Shown here: positions 10,520 to 21,876 of the stretch, one piece after another
Position numbering within the stretch: position 1 is the first letter of the stretch
Layout of the letters: the number at the start of each line of letters is the position of its first letter
Source: Bimastos eiseni
Lineage: Eukaryota; Annelida; Clitellata; Crassiclitellata; Lumbricidae
Length of the DNA stretch: 64,000 nt
Assembly: GCA_959347315.1 (NCBI GenBank)
Contig: OY365807.1
Coordinates: 34,961,312 to 35,025,311 of the forward strand
Direction of reading: 5' to 3'
The notes under the pieces: generated by a model
What the model was told of the DNA's origin: nothing
Database searches by the model: none
The model's input: the letters and a program-made list of their open reading frames with translations, nothing else
Program-made: the position numbers and the translations under genes

Positions 10520-13500
10520 ATGGCAGAAAGTCATGAGAATGCACATGAGGCTGTGTTTTCTGCGAGTGGAAAGCTACCCGTGGAACCAGTTGTAATCAAA
10601 GGGTACGATTTCAACAATGGAGTTAATTATCCAGAACTTCTTAAAAGTTTCTACACGACTGGGTTTCAGGCGACTAACGTAGCAAAAGCCATTGATGAGG
10701 TCAACAGGATGGTGAGTGCAACCTTTTACAGAATGGAATTAAATGCCATGACCGGTTAAAATTGCTTATAAATTTAAGAACTTGGTTAATTATGGACAGT
10801 TTAATAATTAAATTTGACAGTCGAGTAATTAAAAGAATATAAAAGCAGAATGGAGTTGGTGCCAACTACGTATCACTCAGTCGTAGCAGAGGCAGCTGCC
10901 GACCACCTGTTTGCAGTTATTGGCTGGGATCCATATACAGTACCTGTTTCCGCCACTCTGCCAAATCAGCAGCTACCATCTTCACTCTAGGATACATCAC
11001 TTACACATCTTCCCAAAGACGACCGTAATTTCATCTCACGAGTAATGTATAAGAACATTTATTGAAGTCCTATAGATGTTTCCCCCTTCTCAAGATGGTG
11101 CAGGACCAGACTCTTGCAGTGACATTAGAAATGCTGCCTGTGACCAGTTATGTCTATGACAGTTTGGAATAACGAATATTGAAGTTGGATATACAACATA
11201 GCCCTCCAACCACACATTATTTATTGAAACAGTAATCAGTGTATTTATGCAATATCAACTGTCAATTTCTTAAATTACAAATTATATGTGGTAAATGTTG
11301 GGTGAAATTAAATATCTAATCCAATTTGCAATACATGTCTCTGCTGGCCCTTTGCTATGGAACAATCTTTCTGCTGTGACATGTGCTGAAATCTTATCTG
11401 GTAGCCCAACTATTTCTGCCCTTTCTCTTAAGACTTCTTTTCTCTAGGGGTTCTTTGCACTCCGATTAGATTGTGCTGTAAGAGGTGCTTTATAAATCCG
11501 TAAATAGAATGGATTAAACAAATGTGGACTTGTTTTTATGCTTTCTCTTTTTGTCTGATTTCATAAGCTACTGTTTAGTGATTAGAGCTGTTTGTAGTTT
11601 TTTCCAAAGTTTTTCATTCTGTTCAATTGTTTTCAATGTACTCATAGATAAATAAAAAGCAGGAGCCTCTGCCTGAGGATGTCCAGTCAGAAGTAAACCT
11701 CAATCCGTGTTTGAGAGAGAGATCCAGCTGTACGATATTTCTTGGCTACACATCTAATATGATTTCAAGTGGTGTTCGGGAGACTATTAGGTTTCTGGCC
11801 GAGAAAAATATGGTTAGTGTTTCGTCTCAAAACAAACAGAATTATTTCACACAAGTGGTCAAAATGTAATATTTAACTGTAGTTATTGATTTTCAATATT
11901 ATAACCTAGATCAAGGCATTGAGGTTTGCAGATGACTAGGCAATGATGGCAAGAAGCCGGAGCAGTGGATTACTGAACACTGTTTCAACCGAATAATGAA
12001 TGAAAATAAACATGTAAAAGCTATAATATTGAAGATAAGTAAAGGCTAAAAAACTTGTCAGAACACATATTGGATGAAACTTGAACAGGTGAAAGAAAGA
12101 ATTCTGCTACCTAGGGAGTGTGATAACGACAGATGCCAAATGTCACAGTTAAATTAAAAGAAAAATAGCAATAGGAAAAGAAGCATTGTCAAAAGAGAGA
12201 GAACTACTGAGGGTAAGACTAAATACGAATCTAAGGAACAGAATGATAAAGACTGATATTGAGTGTGGTGCTGTACAGAGCAGAGACATGGACCATGAGA
12301 AGCGGAAATAAGATGACTGAAGGCTTTTGAAATGTGGACATGGAGAAGAAAGAGAAAATCAGCTGGACAGAACATAAAACAAATAAAGAGGTGATGGAAA
12401 TTATTGGAGAAGAAAGAGCCATGATACACACAATAAGTAAGAAACAAAGGAAATGAATTGTGGAGGCGCTGAGAGGAGACTCGCTAATAAGAACTGTCCT
12501 CGCTAATAAGAACTGTGCTCGAAGGGGAGGTGGACATGACCTTGACAGATGATGCTGGATTGAGTGATGACAAATAGATGAGGAACACTTAACCCTTTAA
12601 CGACCAGCGTGTACTAATATGTATGGGAAACATATGCAGCTTATCGTGAAAGGGTTAAAGAAGAGGCTTAACAGCTTGAAGAGTGGCAACGTTGGATAGT
12701 CATTTGAACTTGCCTAAGAGGCAGAGAATCAGATGAACACAGCCTTTTTGGTTGCAAATGGTTTATTTGTGGGATTGTAATTTTTCTTGATCTGTCTTGA
12801 ACTTTTATCTGTGCTTATTGTAGATGATATTCGATAAACTTAGCATGAAGTATACAGGTTTTGCCAGGCATGGTGTCTTTAAAGTAATGTAGCAACTATA
12901 TAAAAAATCAACATATGTAACTTCTGACATTTGATGTTAATTTTTATAAATGTGCATTGTCTATCATTTGGTTATATGTATATAATATTAAATAAAATTA
13001 TGAAAGAAAATTATTTTATGCAGTCTGCACTTTATTTTTTTATATATACGGATTATTTTTGATAATTAAAGCGCTGTTGATGATGATGAGTTCTGTGCCC
13101 GAAGGCAGGTCTATTTTCTTTTATGCTGCCCGGGATGAGATGAATGAGGTGGTTTTCCGTTGCCTTGCTCACAGATAATTATGGGTGAGCAACTTGTCCA
13201 AGGTTGCTGTGCTATGACTCAAGGTGGGTTCAAACCTGCGACCCTTTGGTAGCAAGGCATAGAACATATTCCTAAGCCACCCCGTCCCATTAAAACGCTT
13301 TTATGTGAAGCTTATCCTTTTAGACTTGTCTTAGATCTTTTTGCATTTGTTGGACTTATCACTGAGGCAGCATGTTGAAGTTTCCATGTTCTGATCATGT
13401 GTTTGATAGAGCTATTCAATATTCTTTGTGACTTTATGTTTGAAATCATTTTGACTACCTTTCTTTGTTTTTTAGATTGACTGTATTGTGACAACAGCTG

Positions 13501-16500
13501 GAGGAGTAGAAGAAGATTTCATCAAATGTCTTGCACCGACTTACCTTGGTGAATTTACACTCTGCGGAGAGGATCTTCGAGACCGTGGCATCAATCGGAT
13601 TGGAAACCTCTTGGCACCAAACAATAATTACTGCAAATTCGAAGACTGGCTGATGCCAATTCTTGATAAATTGGTTGAAGAACAGAAGGAGCAAGTGAGA
13701 ACCTAGTTTTTCTGTCTTCTCAGATGTGATAGAATGTCGTATATATCCTGTTATTTTCATGGCAAAGGGTTGTTTGTGGTAACACACTTGTGTGGGTGCC
13801 TCTTTGGGAACCTAAAGACATGGTAAGTCCTGAGGCCTAAGGATATGTTAGCAATCCAACAACAACAACTCCCAGTCAATAAAACTTTACAGGAAAGTGA
13901 CTCCCAGTTTAAAACCCCAGCCAATGAATAGTCCACATGGACAGCCTCCAGATATCCCCAGGAAAATAACTCTCCAGTTTTAGACCTTCTGACAATGATC
14001 CCTAAATTACCAATTAAGCAAATGAAAATATTTAGAAAAAAATTGAAAATTTTGCAATAGATATGAGTTTAAATCAGTTACTTAATATGACAACCTAAGT
14101 GCAATACCTTGAGAAAATGACGGTTGTTGTAGTCGATGACTATATGCAATGATTTATAGGGTGACTCGATAGGTCGAGAACGATTTTGAATGCAGACAAA
14201 TATATGTTATACACAATATAATATGGAAAGTTGTATACTGGAGGATAGGTTGTTCAAATGAGAATGTTAGGGGAAAAAATTAGATCACTAGCTCACTTAT
14301 TAAAATTGTAATGCCAATATCCGTGACGTCATTACATTCGTGCCAAGCAAACGTCCAGTTACGCCGAAAACAATATTATACGACCATCATTGTTAATCCA
14401 CACATAATTAATTAATACAAATTATCATTTAGTATTTAATAATGTTTCCTTTACTCTTTATTACAGCCTCAAGTCGATTAGGCATCGAGCCGATTAGATT
14501 TTTCAGAGTTGTCAGAGGTATCGATGTTCATGCCTTACAAAGCCGATGTTTTAAGATGTTCAATGTCTGGGGTTCGGGATCGGCATAAACAGTTGCCGCC
14601 ATAATACTCCAAACATTTTCTATTGGTGACAAATCCGGCGAATTAGGTGGCCAGTCCCCCGGTGAGATGTATCCAGTGATATTTTTGTTCAACCATTCGA
14701 CTGAGGCTTTTGATGTGTGTGCACGTGCACCGTCTTGTTGAAATAATCCTTTGCCGTTATTATGAAACATTTTTGTGGCTGTTAACTGAGCGCAGACTGC
14801 AGTTCGCTGGAATGCGGGTTTGACCTCTTTCTCCAGTATCTCATTAATGTAATAACTCGAAGTGACTGAAGTTTTATTTGGAATGATATGAAGTTTTGTT
14901 AATCCAAGAGATGTCATGCCTCCCCACACCAGAACTGAGGGACTGAACTTCACCTGTGGAGCGCACGGAACTGAACTTTCTTGTGATCCCCACACAACGT
15001 CGTTCTTACTGTTAGGTACGTGGTAGAGTTTGAAGGGCGATTCATCACTGAACATAACACGCGACCAATCAATATCCTTAAACTTCTTCGCGAAGTTTAC
15101 TCGGCGAACTTTGTAAACATCAGTTAACTTTGGGACTTTTGTCTCTTGAAACTCTTCCATTTCAGCGTCGTCTGCATATAACGCCTGATTGTCTCTGCTT
15201 CCAGCAAGGCGTTTGTCTTTTAACCGACGTTCTAATTTTCGCAAACTCTGTCCTCGCCTATATTTAGACTGTTTGATCAGTTTTTCAGCGGTAGCAGTCA
15301 GCACGGACTTTCTACCACCGTGATATTGATTCCGCAGCATCTCGTTTGGACTCTGCTTGTAGCGTTTGGCCCACTTGCTAATCCACGATTTAGAACGACC
15401 CAATTTCTTTCCTATAACACTGTAACTGTACTTTTCTTCCAATAATGTAATAGCTTAAGCCCTAATTTGCGATTCATTTAAGGCCGCCATTGCCTAATCG
15501 ACGTATTCACTAGTCAATGATAATGCTGCTTGTTTACGTTTGCTTGGCACGAATTTGATGACGTCACGGATATTGGCGTTACAATTTTAATAAGTGAGCT
15601 AGTGATCTAATTTTTTCCCCTAACATTCTCATTTGAACAACCTATCCTCCAGTATACAACTTTCCATATTATATTGTGTATAACATATATTTGTCTGCAT
15701 TCAAAATCGTTCTCGACCTATCAAGTCACCCTGTAGTATTATTAGCATATTGTATTTCTTGATTGTCTATAGCTGATTGCATAAAGTTGCTGCAGTTTCT
15801 GCAACTTTTGCAGGTTTTTTAAAGCTGCTTGAAATTTGGATGGGTTGCTATACACTTATGTCTCTTGTTAAGCTGCATTGCTAACTTAGGTGGATATTGA
15901 CTAAGATTATTGATACCTGGGTAATTTTTCTGGAGTTAATGGCCAGATACCTAGATATGTGAGTGTACCTGAATATTATGCAACATATTTAGAATCGTCT
16001 AGAGCAGCGATTCCCAACCTGTGGCTCGCGGTCCAATGGTGGCCCGCCAGGCCTCAAAAAGTGGCCCTCGTCTTATTAAAGATATAAAAAAATATATGTG
16101 CAAAAACAGAATATTTGACAGAATAATTATTTTATATTATAAATTATTATATTTTGTTGATGTTTATTACTAATCTAAAATGATTAAATAGGAATTTATC
16201 TATGTGTAATTTGATTCTATTCCTAAATAAAATCTGTAGAAATTTAAAAAATATTATTTTTAACCTTGTGGCCCATCATGTCCTCCAACTAAATAAAAGT
16301 GACCCAAAGTCAAGAAAGGTTGGGAACCACTGCTCTAGAGGGCTAGCTGAACATCCCAGATACATATGTTTTTGTTTGGTCAAAATCTTTGTTTTCAGAA
16401 CATGGACCTCTATTGCATTGCAAGCTTGTGTTTTGTTCTTGCGTTCACTATGATAAAAATGATTGTTTTGTATCGTATTTAAGCATTTTTAAAGTGCCTC

Positions 16501-19500
16501 TATTAGGGTGAACCATTCAGTAGCACTGAAACTATTGGTGGATGTTGATTAAATTCTACAAGCCGCAAAATTGAATAAATTTTTTTAGATCAGTGCCAAT
16601 TATTTTTACCAATGCCAATTATATCAATTGTTGTAATAATTTGCTTGGTTAATTATCAGCCCGATTATGAGTGTGGCCATTTAATCACTACCGCTCTTAA
16701 TTCTGTATCTCGACTCCATGCTTATATATATATATACATGTATGTAAAATTATATATATATATATATATATATCCTAAATATCTTAGTGAAAGAAGAGTC
16801 CATATAGCAGATTATGCTGTGGAAGTCATTTAAAAATATATTGCATATATTATTCAAGGAAGACTATCTATATGTACAAATTGTTTTGTGTTGTATTTAG
16901 GGCATATTGTGGACTCCATCAAAGGTTATTGCTCGATTAGGAAAGGAGATTGACAACCCTGAATCAGTTTACTACTGGTGTTACAAGGTATAGGAACGCT
17001 TGTGATTGCTCAATGTTCCTCTCCATGTAAATAAGTAATCTTTTTCTTTAAGTACTGTTTGACATTGGTCTGCTGTGCAACATGCACCCAATAGTTATGA
17101 GTTAAAGGTCCTTCTGTAATCGACTTGCCCAGACATGTCTTGAATGACCATGTGATGTGTATGCATTCCTGATAGACCTTTAGCTTCCTTATGGTTGCTT
17201 TGTGACATGCATAATGTGTCAAGTATGGTGATGGTGATGATGGTGATGTGTTGATGAACAACTTTAGGGGCAAATGTGATCAGAAAGCTGAACAGTAAAG
17301 AAGTCATGAGAGTGGGTTGGATTCATTTGTGAAACATAGAATTAGCCAATATTAATGTACTCTGGCTTTTAACTTATAATCTCTCAGTTAACTAGTTACA
17401 GTTTATAGTGTCAAGATACTCTTTATATTGTTGCACCACCACCTTTCATTCACTTTGTAATGAATCTCTGTCCCTAAGAGATTTCATCCTCTATTGTTCC
17501 TCATCTAATCCCGCGTGTGATTCTTTTACTGTTTCACTTTTGCCTTTGTTCAATAAAAAAAGTTGATTGATTAATAATCTAACTGTTTGGTCAGTTATGA
17601 AATATTGACTTGTTAAGTCTCTTTATTTCTGGTTTTTCAGAACAATATCCCTGTGTTCTGCCCAGCATTGACAGATGGTTCGCTGGGGGACATGATCTAC
17701 TTTCACTCATATAAGAATCCTGGCCTTGTAATAGATATTGTTGAAGGTAGTTATCTTTGTTATTCGACTTTCACTTGCAGACTTTATTAGTAAGAATGAT
17801 GTAGATTTTAAATTACAATCAAAATTAATGATGTTACTAACTAAAAACTGCTTCAATGTGTTTCAATGTGCTCTATCATTTCCTTCATAGCACCTTGGTT
17901 TTCATAATAGATATGACCTTTATCTTTGTTATTCAGCTTTCACTTACACAGTTTACTAGTAGGAGTGAGGAGTGATGCAGATTTAAATTGCAATCAACAT
18001 ATTGGTTCTGCCCCAGACTAAAGGAGGCTGGAGAGAAGCTATGTGACCATATGATTTCTGATCTCTTTTCAGCAAAGATTTGCTCGACCTTTCTTAAACT
18101 GAGTTATGACCAATGCCAGTGTTATCCAACTTTGGACAAGATGCTCCTGATGAGTTTTCTAAGTTACTGATGATTTGGAGCAAGCTGACAAGTAAGGATG
18201 TCCAGTTTAGCTGCATATAATATTATGTAAAAATGTTGATGTGACTTTGCTGTTTTTTTGTGTGTGGTGACTAATTGCCTAACTGCGGTTGATGTTCATA
18301 CAATATTTCAGATATACGAAGAGTTAATCAAATGGCCATCTACTCTCTTAACACTGGAATGATTATTCTTGGTGGTGGTTTAGTGAAACATCACATCTGC
18401 AATGCTAACCTAATGGTAAATGATCGTATATATACCGAGAGAAGTTTCTGTCTTGAATGAGGTTTATTGTGGAATTGCTTCTATACTTGACATCTATGAA
18501 CAACTTTTTTAATATCTACCATTAACAAAGCTACCGGTTATCACAACTTGGCAAAATGATTTGCATGTTGGAAAATTCTCCTAGAGTTTTCACTCCATCT
18601 AAGTACCTAATAGTGAATTAGCCATATATATAGAGAAATGTACTTCCTTTCTGTAAGTAGCTCTTTAATTAAGGAAAATTTATTCTAGAAAAAGAATATA
18701 CTTCTCAGGTCAAGAAATGACTATGACTAAAAAAACTTCTATAGCGCTGTGATAGTAATGCACAAGGCATCAGCTGACGGCGCACCAAAAAAATCCGATA
18801 TCAGGTCAAATCCAAAAGGTCAGTCCTAACAGACAGAAAGGGTAAATAAAAAGGTTTTAAGCAGAGATCGAAGAGAAACTAAAGACTCGGCGGCCCGAAC
18901 GGCATGAGGTAATGAATTCCAGAACTTTGGACTGGCAACAGAGAAAATCCGCAAGACTTGTCCTAACATGAGGTGTAGCAAGGGACAAGAAATCGGAAGA
19001 CCTGGTCGAGTGATGATGACCCTGAGAAAGAAAGCACCATCAAAACTTTTGGTGTGTTGTAGAGGAATGGTGCAGACTACTGCGTTTACATTAACACTGC
19101 ACAGGAGTTTGATGGATCTGATGCTGGTGCCAGACCAGATGAAGCTGTTTCATGGGGCAAGATCAAGAAAACAGCCAACCCAGTCAAGGTGAGTGCTACT
19201 GGAATTATCTTATTAGCAGTTCTTATATAATAATTGGTAAATTTAATGCAGAGGCCAGATTACTTAGGCATTTATTTCCTGATGTGCTGTACAGGCCTTA
19301 AATTTTTAGTTATAATGTCTTAAACTGAAATGAGAACTAATCACTCTGTAGACATCCTCAACAGAAACAATGATCGAAATCTGAGTAGATGGAGACATTT
19401 TAGCATTTATGTTTGTTTTGAGGAAAGCGTTTACAATTTTATAATTGTATCGACTTAAGAATCAATTTTAACTAAAACATACAATTGTGGTTTTAACACT

Positions 19501-19936
19501 TTAAAAATGAGAGTGTGCTAAAATTGACTGTAAAGTCAATGCAGCTCATTGATAAGTGGTAGTCTTGGCTGTATGAATCAAGTGTGGGTAAGTTCATGAA
19601 ACAACAAAATACAATGAACTTTCCTTTCTATCTGATAAATTAAAAAAATGATCTGACATAAGGGAATTTAAAAGGCATAGTGTTTGCAAATAATACACGC
19701 CAGCCTTTCAAGCACTTAGGTCAGAACTTTAAAATTCTTGAGTTTCATAAACTACTATTGACTCTATAAAAGTATATCTTCTGACAATATCAAGCATCAA
19801 TAATATAAATAAAATATTGGTTCTATTGACTGTTTTGGTTGTGCCATTTGATTTACAGGTGTATGGTGAAGCCAGCATTATTTTTCCATTGGTGGTTGCT
19901 GAAACATTTGCAAAGCAGGTTAAAGTTGAAAAATAA
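10520..19936 (+). CDS. DHPS: Deoxyhypusine synthase, complete eight-exon gene
   Basis: Cytosolic NAD-dependent enzyme that transfers the aminobutyl group of spermidine to one lysine of eIF5A, the first step of hypusine formation (DOHH completes it). Exons: 10520-10711, 11648-11812, 13476-13694, 16901-16987, 17641-17746, 18312-18415, 19063-19188, 19859-19936; every intron is GT-AG and the phases join to 358 codons plus TAA (the human protein is 369). Landmarks in order: [107 protein letters not shown] (with the active-site histidine), [18 protein letters not shown] and SWGKIK (the lysine that forms the enzyme-substrate imine). The start is the first in-frame ATG, in a good aaaATGg context. No exon is broken, so it should be functional. 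A possible AATAAA overlaps the stop codon. Confidence 0.97.
11330..11510 (+). mobile_element. LINE 3'-end remnant in DHPS intron 1
   Basis: Translation gives PLLWNNLSA, then SLKTSF, then [12 protein letters not shown], ending at a stop. This matches the C-terminal tail of the LINE remnant at 63060-63330 (minus), which reads SARSLKTFLF and LGCTVRGAL. Several substitutions and an internal stop show it is dead. Only the extreme 3' end survives. Confidence 0.65.
12060..12575 (+). mobile_element. RTE-like LINE remnant in DHPS intron 2
   Basis: Scattered frames give [37 protein letters not shown] and [15 protein letters not shown]. This is the order and wording of the segment just after the reverse-transcriptase domain in RTE-like endonuclease/RT proteins (AETWT..., FEMW.WRR, ISWT, GDSL..TVL). 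At least two frameshifts or stops interrupt it. It is sense to the host gene. A related copy lies at 29720-30800. Confidence 0.7.
12589..12658. repeat. 70-bp palindromic mini-element, copy A
   Basis: Inverted ends: ttaaccctttaacgaccagc on the left and ttatcgtgaaagggttaa on the right. The interior has gtgtactaa...tatgggaaac...atgcagct. The same organisation recurs at 19494, 23466, 29409, 36172 (variant), 41495 and 54249. Confidence 0.75.
13077..13285 (-). mobile_element. CORE/MIR-like SINE, family 2, copy 1
   Basis: Read on the minus strand, a tRNA-like head (a possible A box at GTGGCTTAGG, B box GGTTTGAACCC) is followed by a body containing CAACCTTGGACAAGTTGCTC. That body resembles the CORE segment of MIR-type SINEs (ACCTTGGGCAAGTTACTTAA). 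The element ends in a (TCA)n tail at 13077-13092. It sits in DHPS intron 2, antisense to the gene. A second copy is at 32932-33130. Confidence 0.65.
14157..15733. mobile_element. Tc1/mariner DD37E transposon in DHPS intron 3
   Basis: A 1577-bp element with inverted repeats of about 195 bp. The left end starts TAGGGTGACTCGATAGGTCG and the right end finishes CGACCTATCAAGTCACCCTG. It is flanked by the TA dinucleotide (14155-14156 and 15734-15735), the mariner target. The arms also share aatgccaatatccgtgacgtca and gtgccaagcaaacg. The single gene inside is a broken transposase on the minus strand (14429-15490). All parts are in place, so it inserted whole and then decayed. Confidence 0.9.
14429..15490 (-). 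pseudogene. Tc1/mariner DD37E transposase, inactivated
   Basis: The native start is probably the ATG at 15490 ([11 protein letters not shown]). A TAA at 15457-15455 stops it after 11 codons; the remaining frame is open for 304 codons. Helix-turn-helix region: [23 protein letters not shown] core: VMFSDESPF (first D), QQDGARAH (second D), SPIENVW (E). There are 37 residues between the second D and the E, hence DD37E (the ITmD37E/TRT group). Between about 15215 and 15135 the family sequence lies in another frame ([15 protein letters not shown]), so two compensating frameshifts are present. A TGA at 14530-14528 cuts off a C-terminal piece ([17 protein letters not shown]) that continues in frame to TAA at 14431-14429. 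It is dead by several lesions. Confidence 0.88.
16005..16332. mobile_element. hAT-like MITE in DHPS intron 3
   Basis: A 328-bp element. Ends are CAGCGATTCCCAACCTGTGG and, inverted, AAGGTTGGGAACCACTG. Flanking octamers are gtctagag (15997-16004) and ctctagag (16333-16340), fitting the nTCTAGAn target preference of Charlie-type hAT elements. The interior is AT-rich and includes tgtggcccgccaggcc/taaccttgtggccc. It is non-coding, so non-autonomous. Confidence 0.85.
16721..16772. repeat. (TA)n microsatellite with tatg interruptions
   Basis: Two TA tracts separated by acatgtatgtaaaat, in DHPS intron 3. Confidence 0.9.
17748..18000 (+). repeat. Tandem duplication in DHPS intron 5
   Basis: The block starting ttatctttgttattc at about 17750 reappears, diverged, at about 17921. 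Shared pieces include gctttcactta/gactttcacttg, then agtaagaatgatg/agtaggagtgagg, and atttaaattgcaatca. Period is about 170 bp. The left copy begins directly at the 5' splice site of intron 5. Confidence 0.7.
18770..19050 (-). mobile_element. CR1-like LINE 3'-end remnant in DHPS intron 6
   Basis: The minus strand reads [29 protein letters not shown] and [12 protein letters not shown] before a stop. The FWNSLP box, a later [14 protein letters not shown] helix and an immediate stop mark the C terminus of CR1/L2-like LINE proteins. It lies antisense to the host and ends within about 15 bp of the 3' splice site of exon 7. Confidence 0.8.
19494..19557. repeat. Palindromic mini-element, copy F (diverged)
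   Basis: taacactttaaaaatgagag...gtgtgctaaaa...aatgcagctcattgataagtg follows the pattern of the copies at 12589 and 54249 with several substitutions. It lies in DHPS intron 7. Confidence 0.5.
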
Positions 19937-20532
19937 AAGAGACACGATGCATTTTTGAACTAAGCATGTTTAATTATTTTATCTCCATTTCTACTGTCTT
20001 AATGGCTTAGATATAAGTGGCATAGAATGTCGTTTGCTAGACCATGGACAGACAGCAACCTTTGTCTGCTGTGTTGCTTAGAATTTTTTATTCTATTCAC
20101 TCTATTCTGTTGCCACATGTCACTGCTGTGGAGTTGTGATACTTCCTTGTCCTTTCCAAGTGTTTTGTGGGACGGTAACGAGAAGATTGTCCTCTCAATA
20201 TTTCTGCTTTTTCATAATAACTTGCATTATCTTTGTGTTGGGATCGTGACAGATCAAAAGGATCTGCCATTTTACAGACAGGTGGGGGGTGCGTGGCCCA
20301 GGGCGCAAATGTGGAAAGGGCACAAATTTCAGGATGTAATAACTTATTATTCCATAAAATGCACTATTTTCAAAATGTGGGAGTGCTAGATTGATGCTAG
20401 GCACAGGGCGCAATTATAGCTCGGTACAACCCTGCCTCTGCAGATGATGGGCTTTTGATTCCAGCCTGGGAATTGTAATGCAATCTATGGAAGTGGTTTT
20501 GTGAGAGAAATTCCTGCACGTTACATATAATT
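19937..20532. other. Downstream flank of DHPS
   Basis: 3' UTR and intergenic sequence. No further exon is recognised. Confidence 0.5.
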
Positions 20533-20766
20533 GTGTGGCACAGTGGCCGATTGGTTAGAGTGGACGGCTCTAAACGCTGATTGTGCACTGAGTGAGCGGG
20601 TTCGACCCTAGTCCGAGGCGTTACTGTGTAGGGACCTTGAGCAAGTCCTTCATGCACAACTGCTCTGCAGTACAACTGCAATTGCGCCGTCAAGGCATGT
20701 GCACTTCAGAGCAAATAATGTTGGAAGAAGGGCGATAATCAAATTTCAGAATAAATAAATAAAATA
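20533..20766 (+). mobile_element. CORE-like SINE, family 1, copy 1
   Basis: The tRNA-derived head has an A box (TGGCCGATTGG) and a B box (GGTTCGACCCT). The body contains GACCTTGAGCAAGTCCTT, which resembles the CORE of MIR-type SINEs, then tctgcagtacaactgcaatt. The 3' end is (AATA)n-rich. Other copies: 25770-25990 (minus), 38084-38314 and 42478-42704. Confidence 0.85.
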
Positions 20767-21663
20767 ATGTATGCTGTGCTTAAAGTCTGAGACTAACAAC
20801 TATAAGAAAAAGAAATATCAGCAAGAATTGATGTTATTATTTCTTTGACCTAGACATTAAGCTAAGAGCTTTCCATTTGATACGGTTGATCTTTAAAAAT
20901 GTCTAATTTACCTAATTTTGCTGCATTAGTACATGATAAAGCTTCTGGCACCAGCGTAGGCCCTCGATGTTTTCAACAGAGGCGGCATGGAGGGACCAGG
21001 AAACCTGACAGAGGGGCAAGTTGGATGTCTGGTTTCATCAAAACTGAAAGTGGACTAAACTTTGAAGGTACCACAAACTCTGTTGGTGGGTACTTGCCTC
21101 CATGTAGAGCCGCCACTGTCTGGCACATATGCGTTTTAAGTCAATCATTTTTTTCCTTCAGATTACTGAGCTTGCATCATTGACTTTTGAAACTACTCTT
21201 AGATTATGACTAAGCTGGTATTTCAGGTTTATTTATAGAGCTTGTCATGTTTTATTCAGACCTAATATAGTATGGGTTATAATGAGGATGATAGAAATTT
21301 GAACCTCTGGCTCCTCTGGATAACTATTTTGGGTGTAAAAGTGAAAATCTTAATATTTTAGGCCACAGGACTCCAAGTTGATGTCTTGTAATGAAGGGGT
21401 CTCATGAGGCTGCGAGAAATTTTACACACAATATAGTTCGAATCTTTGACTTCTATAGCTAACTCGTGTCTGATGTGTTGCACACAAGTTTCATTGATTG
21501 ATTGATTGATTTGCATATATAACTAAAGAAGACTAAAATAATCTACGACATGTAGGCTCCACCCTAATATGCTTGTCTATAAACTCAATTTAGAAGAGCA
21601 GTTCCTTCTGCAGCTTGTCTTATGAGCAGCCATTGATGAAGTATTAGCAAATTTTTTTCTTAG

Positions 21664-21876
21664 CCTCTGCACATGATGGCTCGTGGCCAGTCCCTTCCCT
21701 CGCCATCTCATCTTCCCACTGACAGTGTATGTATGGTCAGTGTCATCATTATGGGGAGTTGGTAGGTGGAGCAGAATTCTTGAACCAAGTTTCTGCTCTG
21801 GCATGGATTCGAACCCCGACCTCTCAACTGACAGTCCAGTATACTTACCAAAACACTACCTAGCACCACTTCAATT
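21664..21876 (-). mobile_element. Probable tRNA-derived SINE, family 3
   Basis: On the minus strand a head of about 65 bp carries a near-consensus B box, GGTTCGAATCC, preceded by an A-box-like segment (ttttggtaagta). The body (atgccagagcagaaacttgg...gagatggcgagggaag) does not match families 1 or 2. There is one copy only in this window, so this is a weaker call. A functional tRNA is unlikely because no cloverleaf pairing is evident. Confidence 0.45.

Noticed and set aside
12154..12447. 97-codon minus-strand open frame
   Set aside because: It lies antisense to an RTE-like LINE remnant whose plus-strand motifs explain the sequence.
14528..15442. Intact 304-residue transposase gene
   Set aside because: The native ATG is upstream of an in-frame TAA, the C terminus is cut by a TGA with homologous sequence beyond it, and an internal segment is out of frame.
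16202..16453. 83-codon open frame on the plus strand
   Set aside because: It runs across the right half and end of a hAT MITE and has no domain.
20027..20389. 120-codon open frame downstream of DHPS
   Set aside because: No recognisable domain, no splice partner and a composition like the surrounding non-coding DNA.
20533..20600. tRNA genes at the SINE heads (also 25930, 38090, 42480)
   Set aside because: The A and B boxes are present, but the body continues into a SINE core and tail and the four copies vary alike. No cloverleaf with paired acceptor stem was evident.
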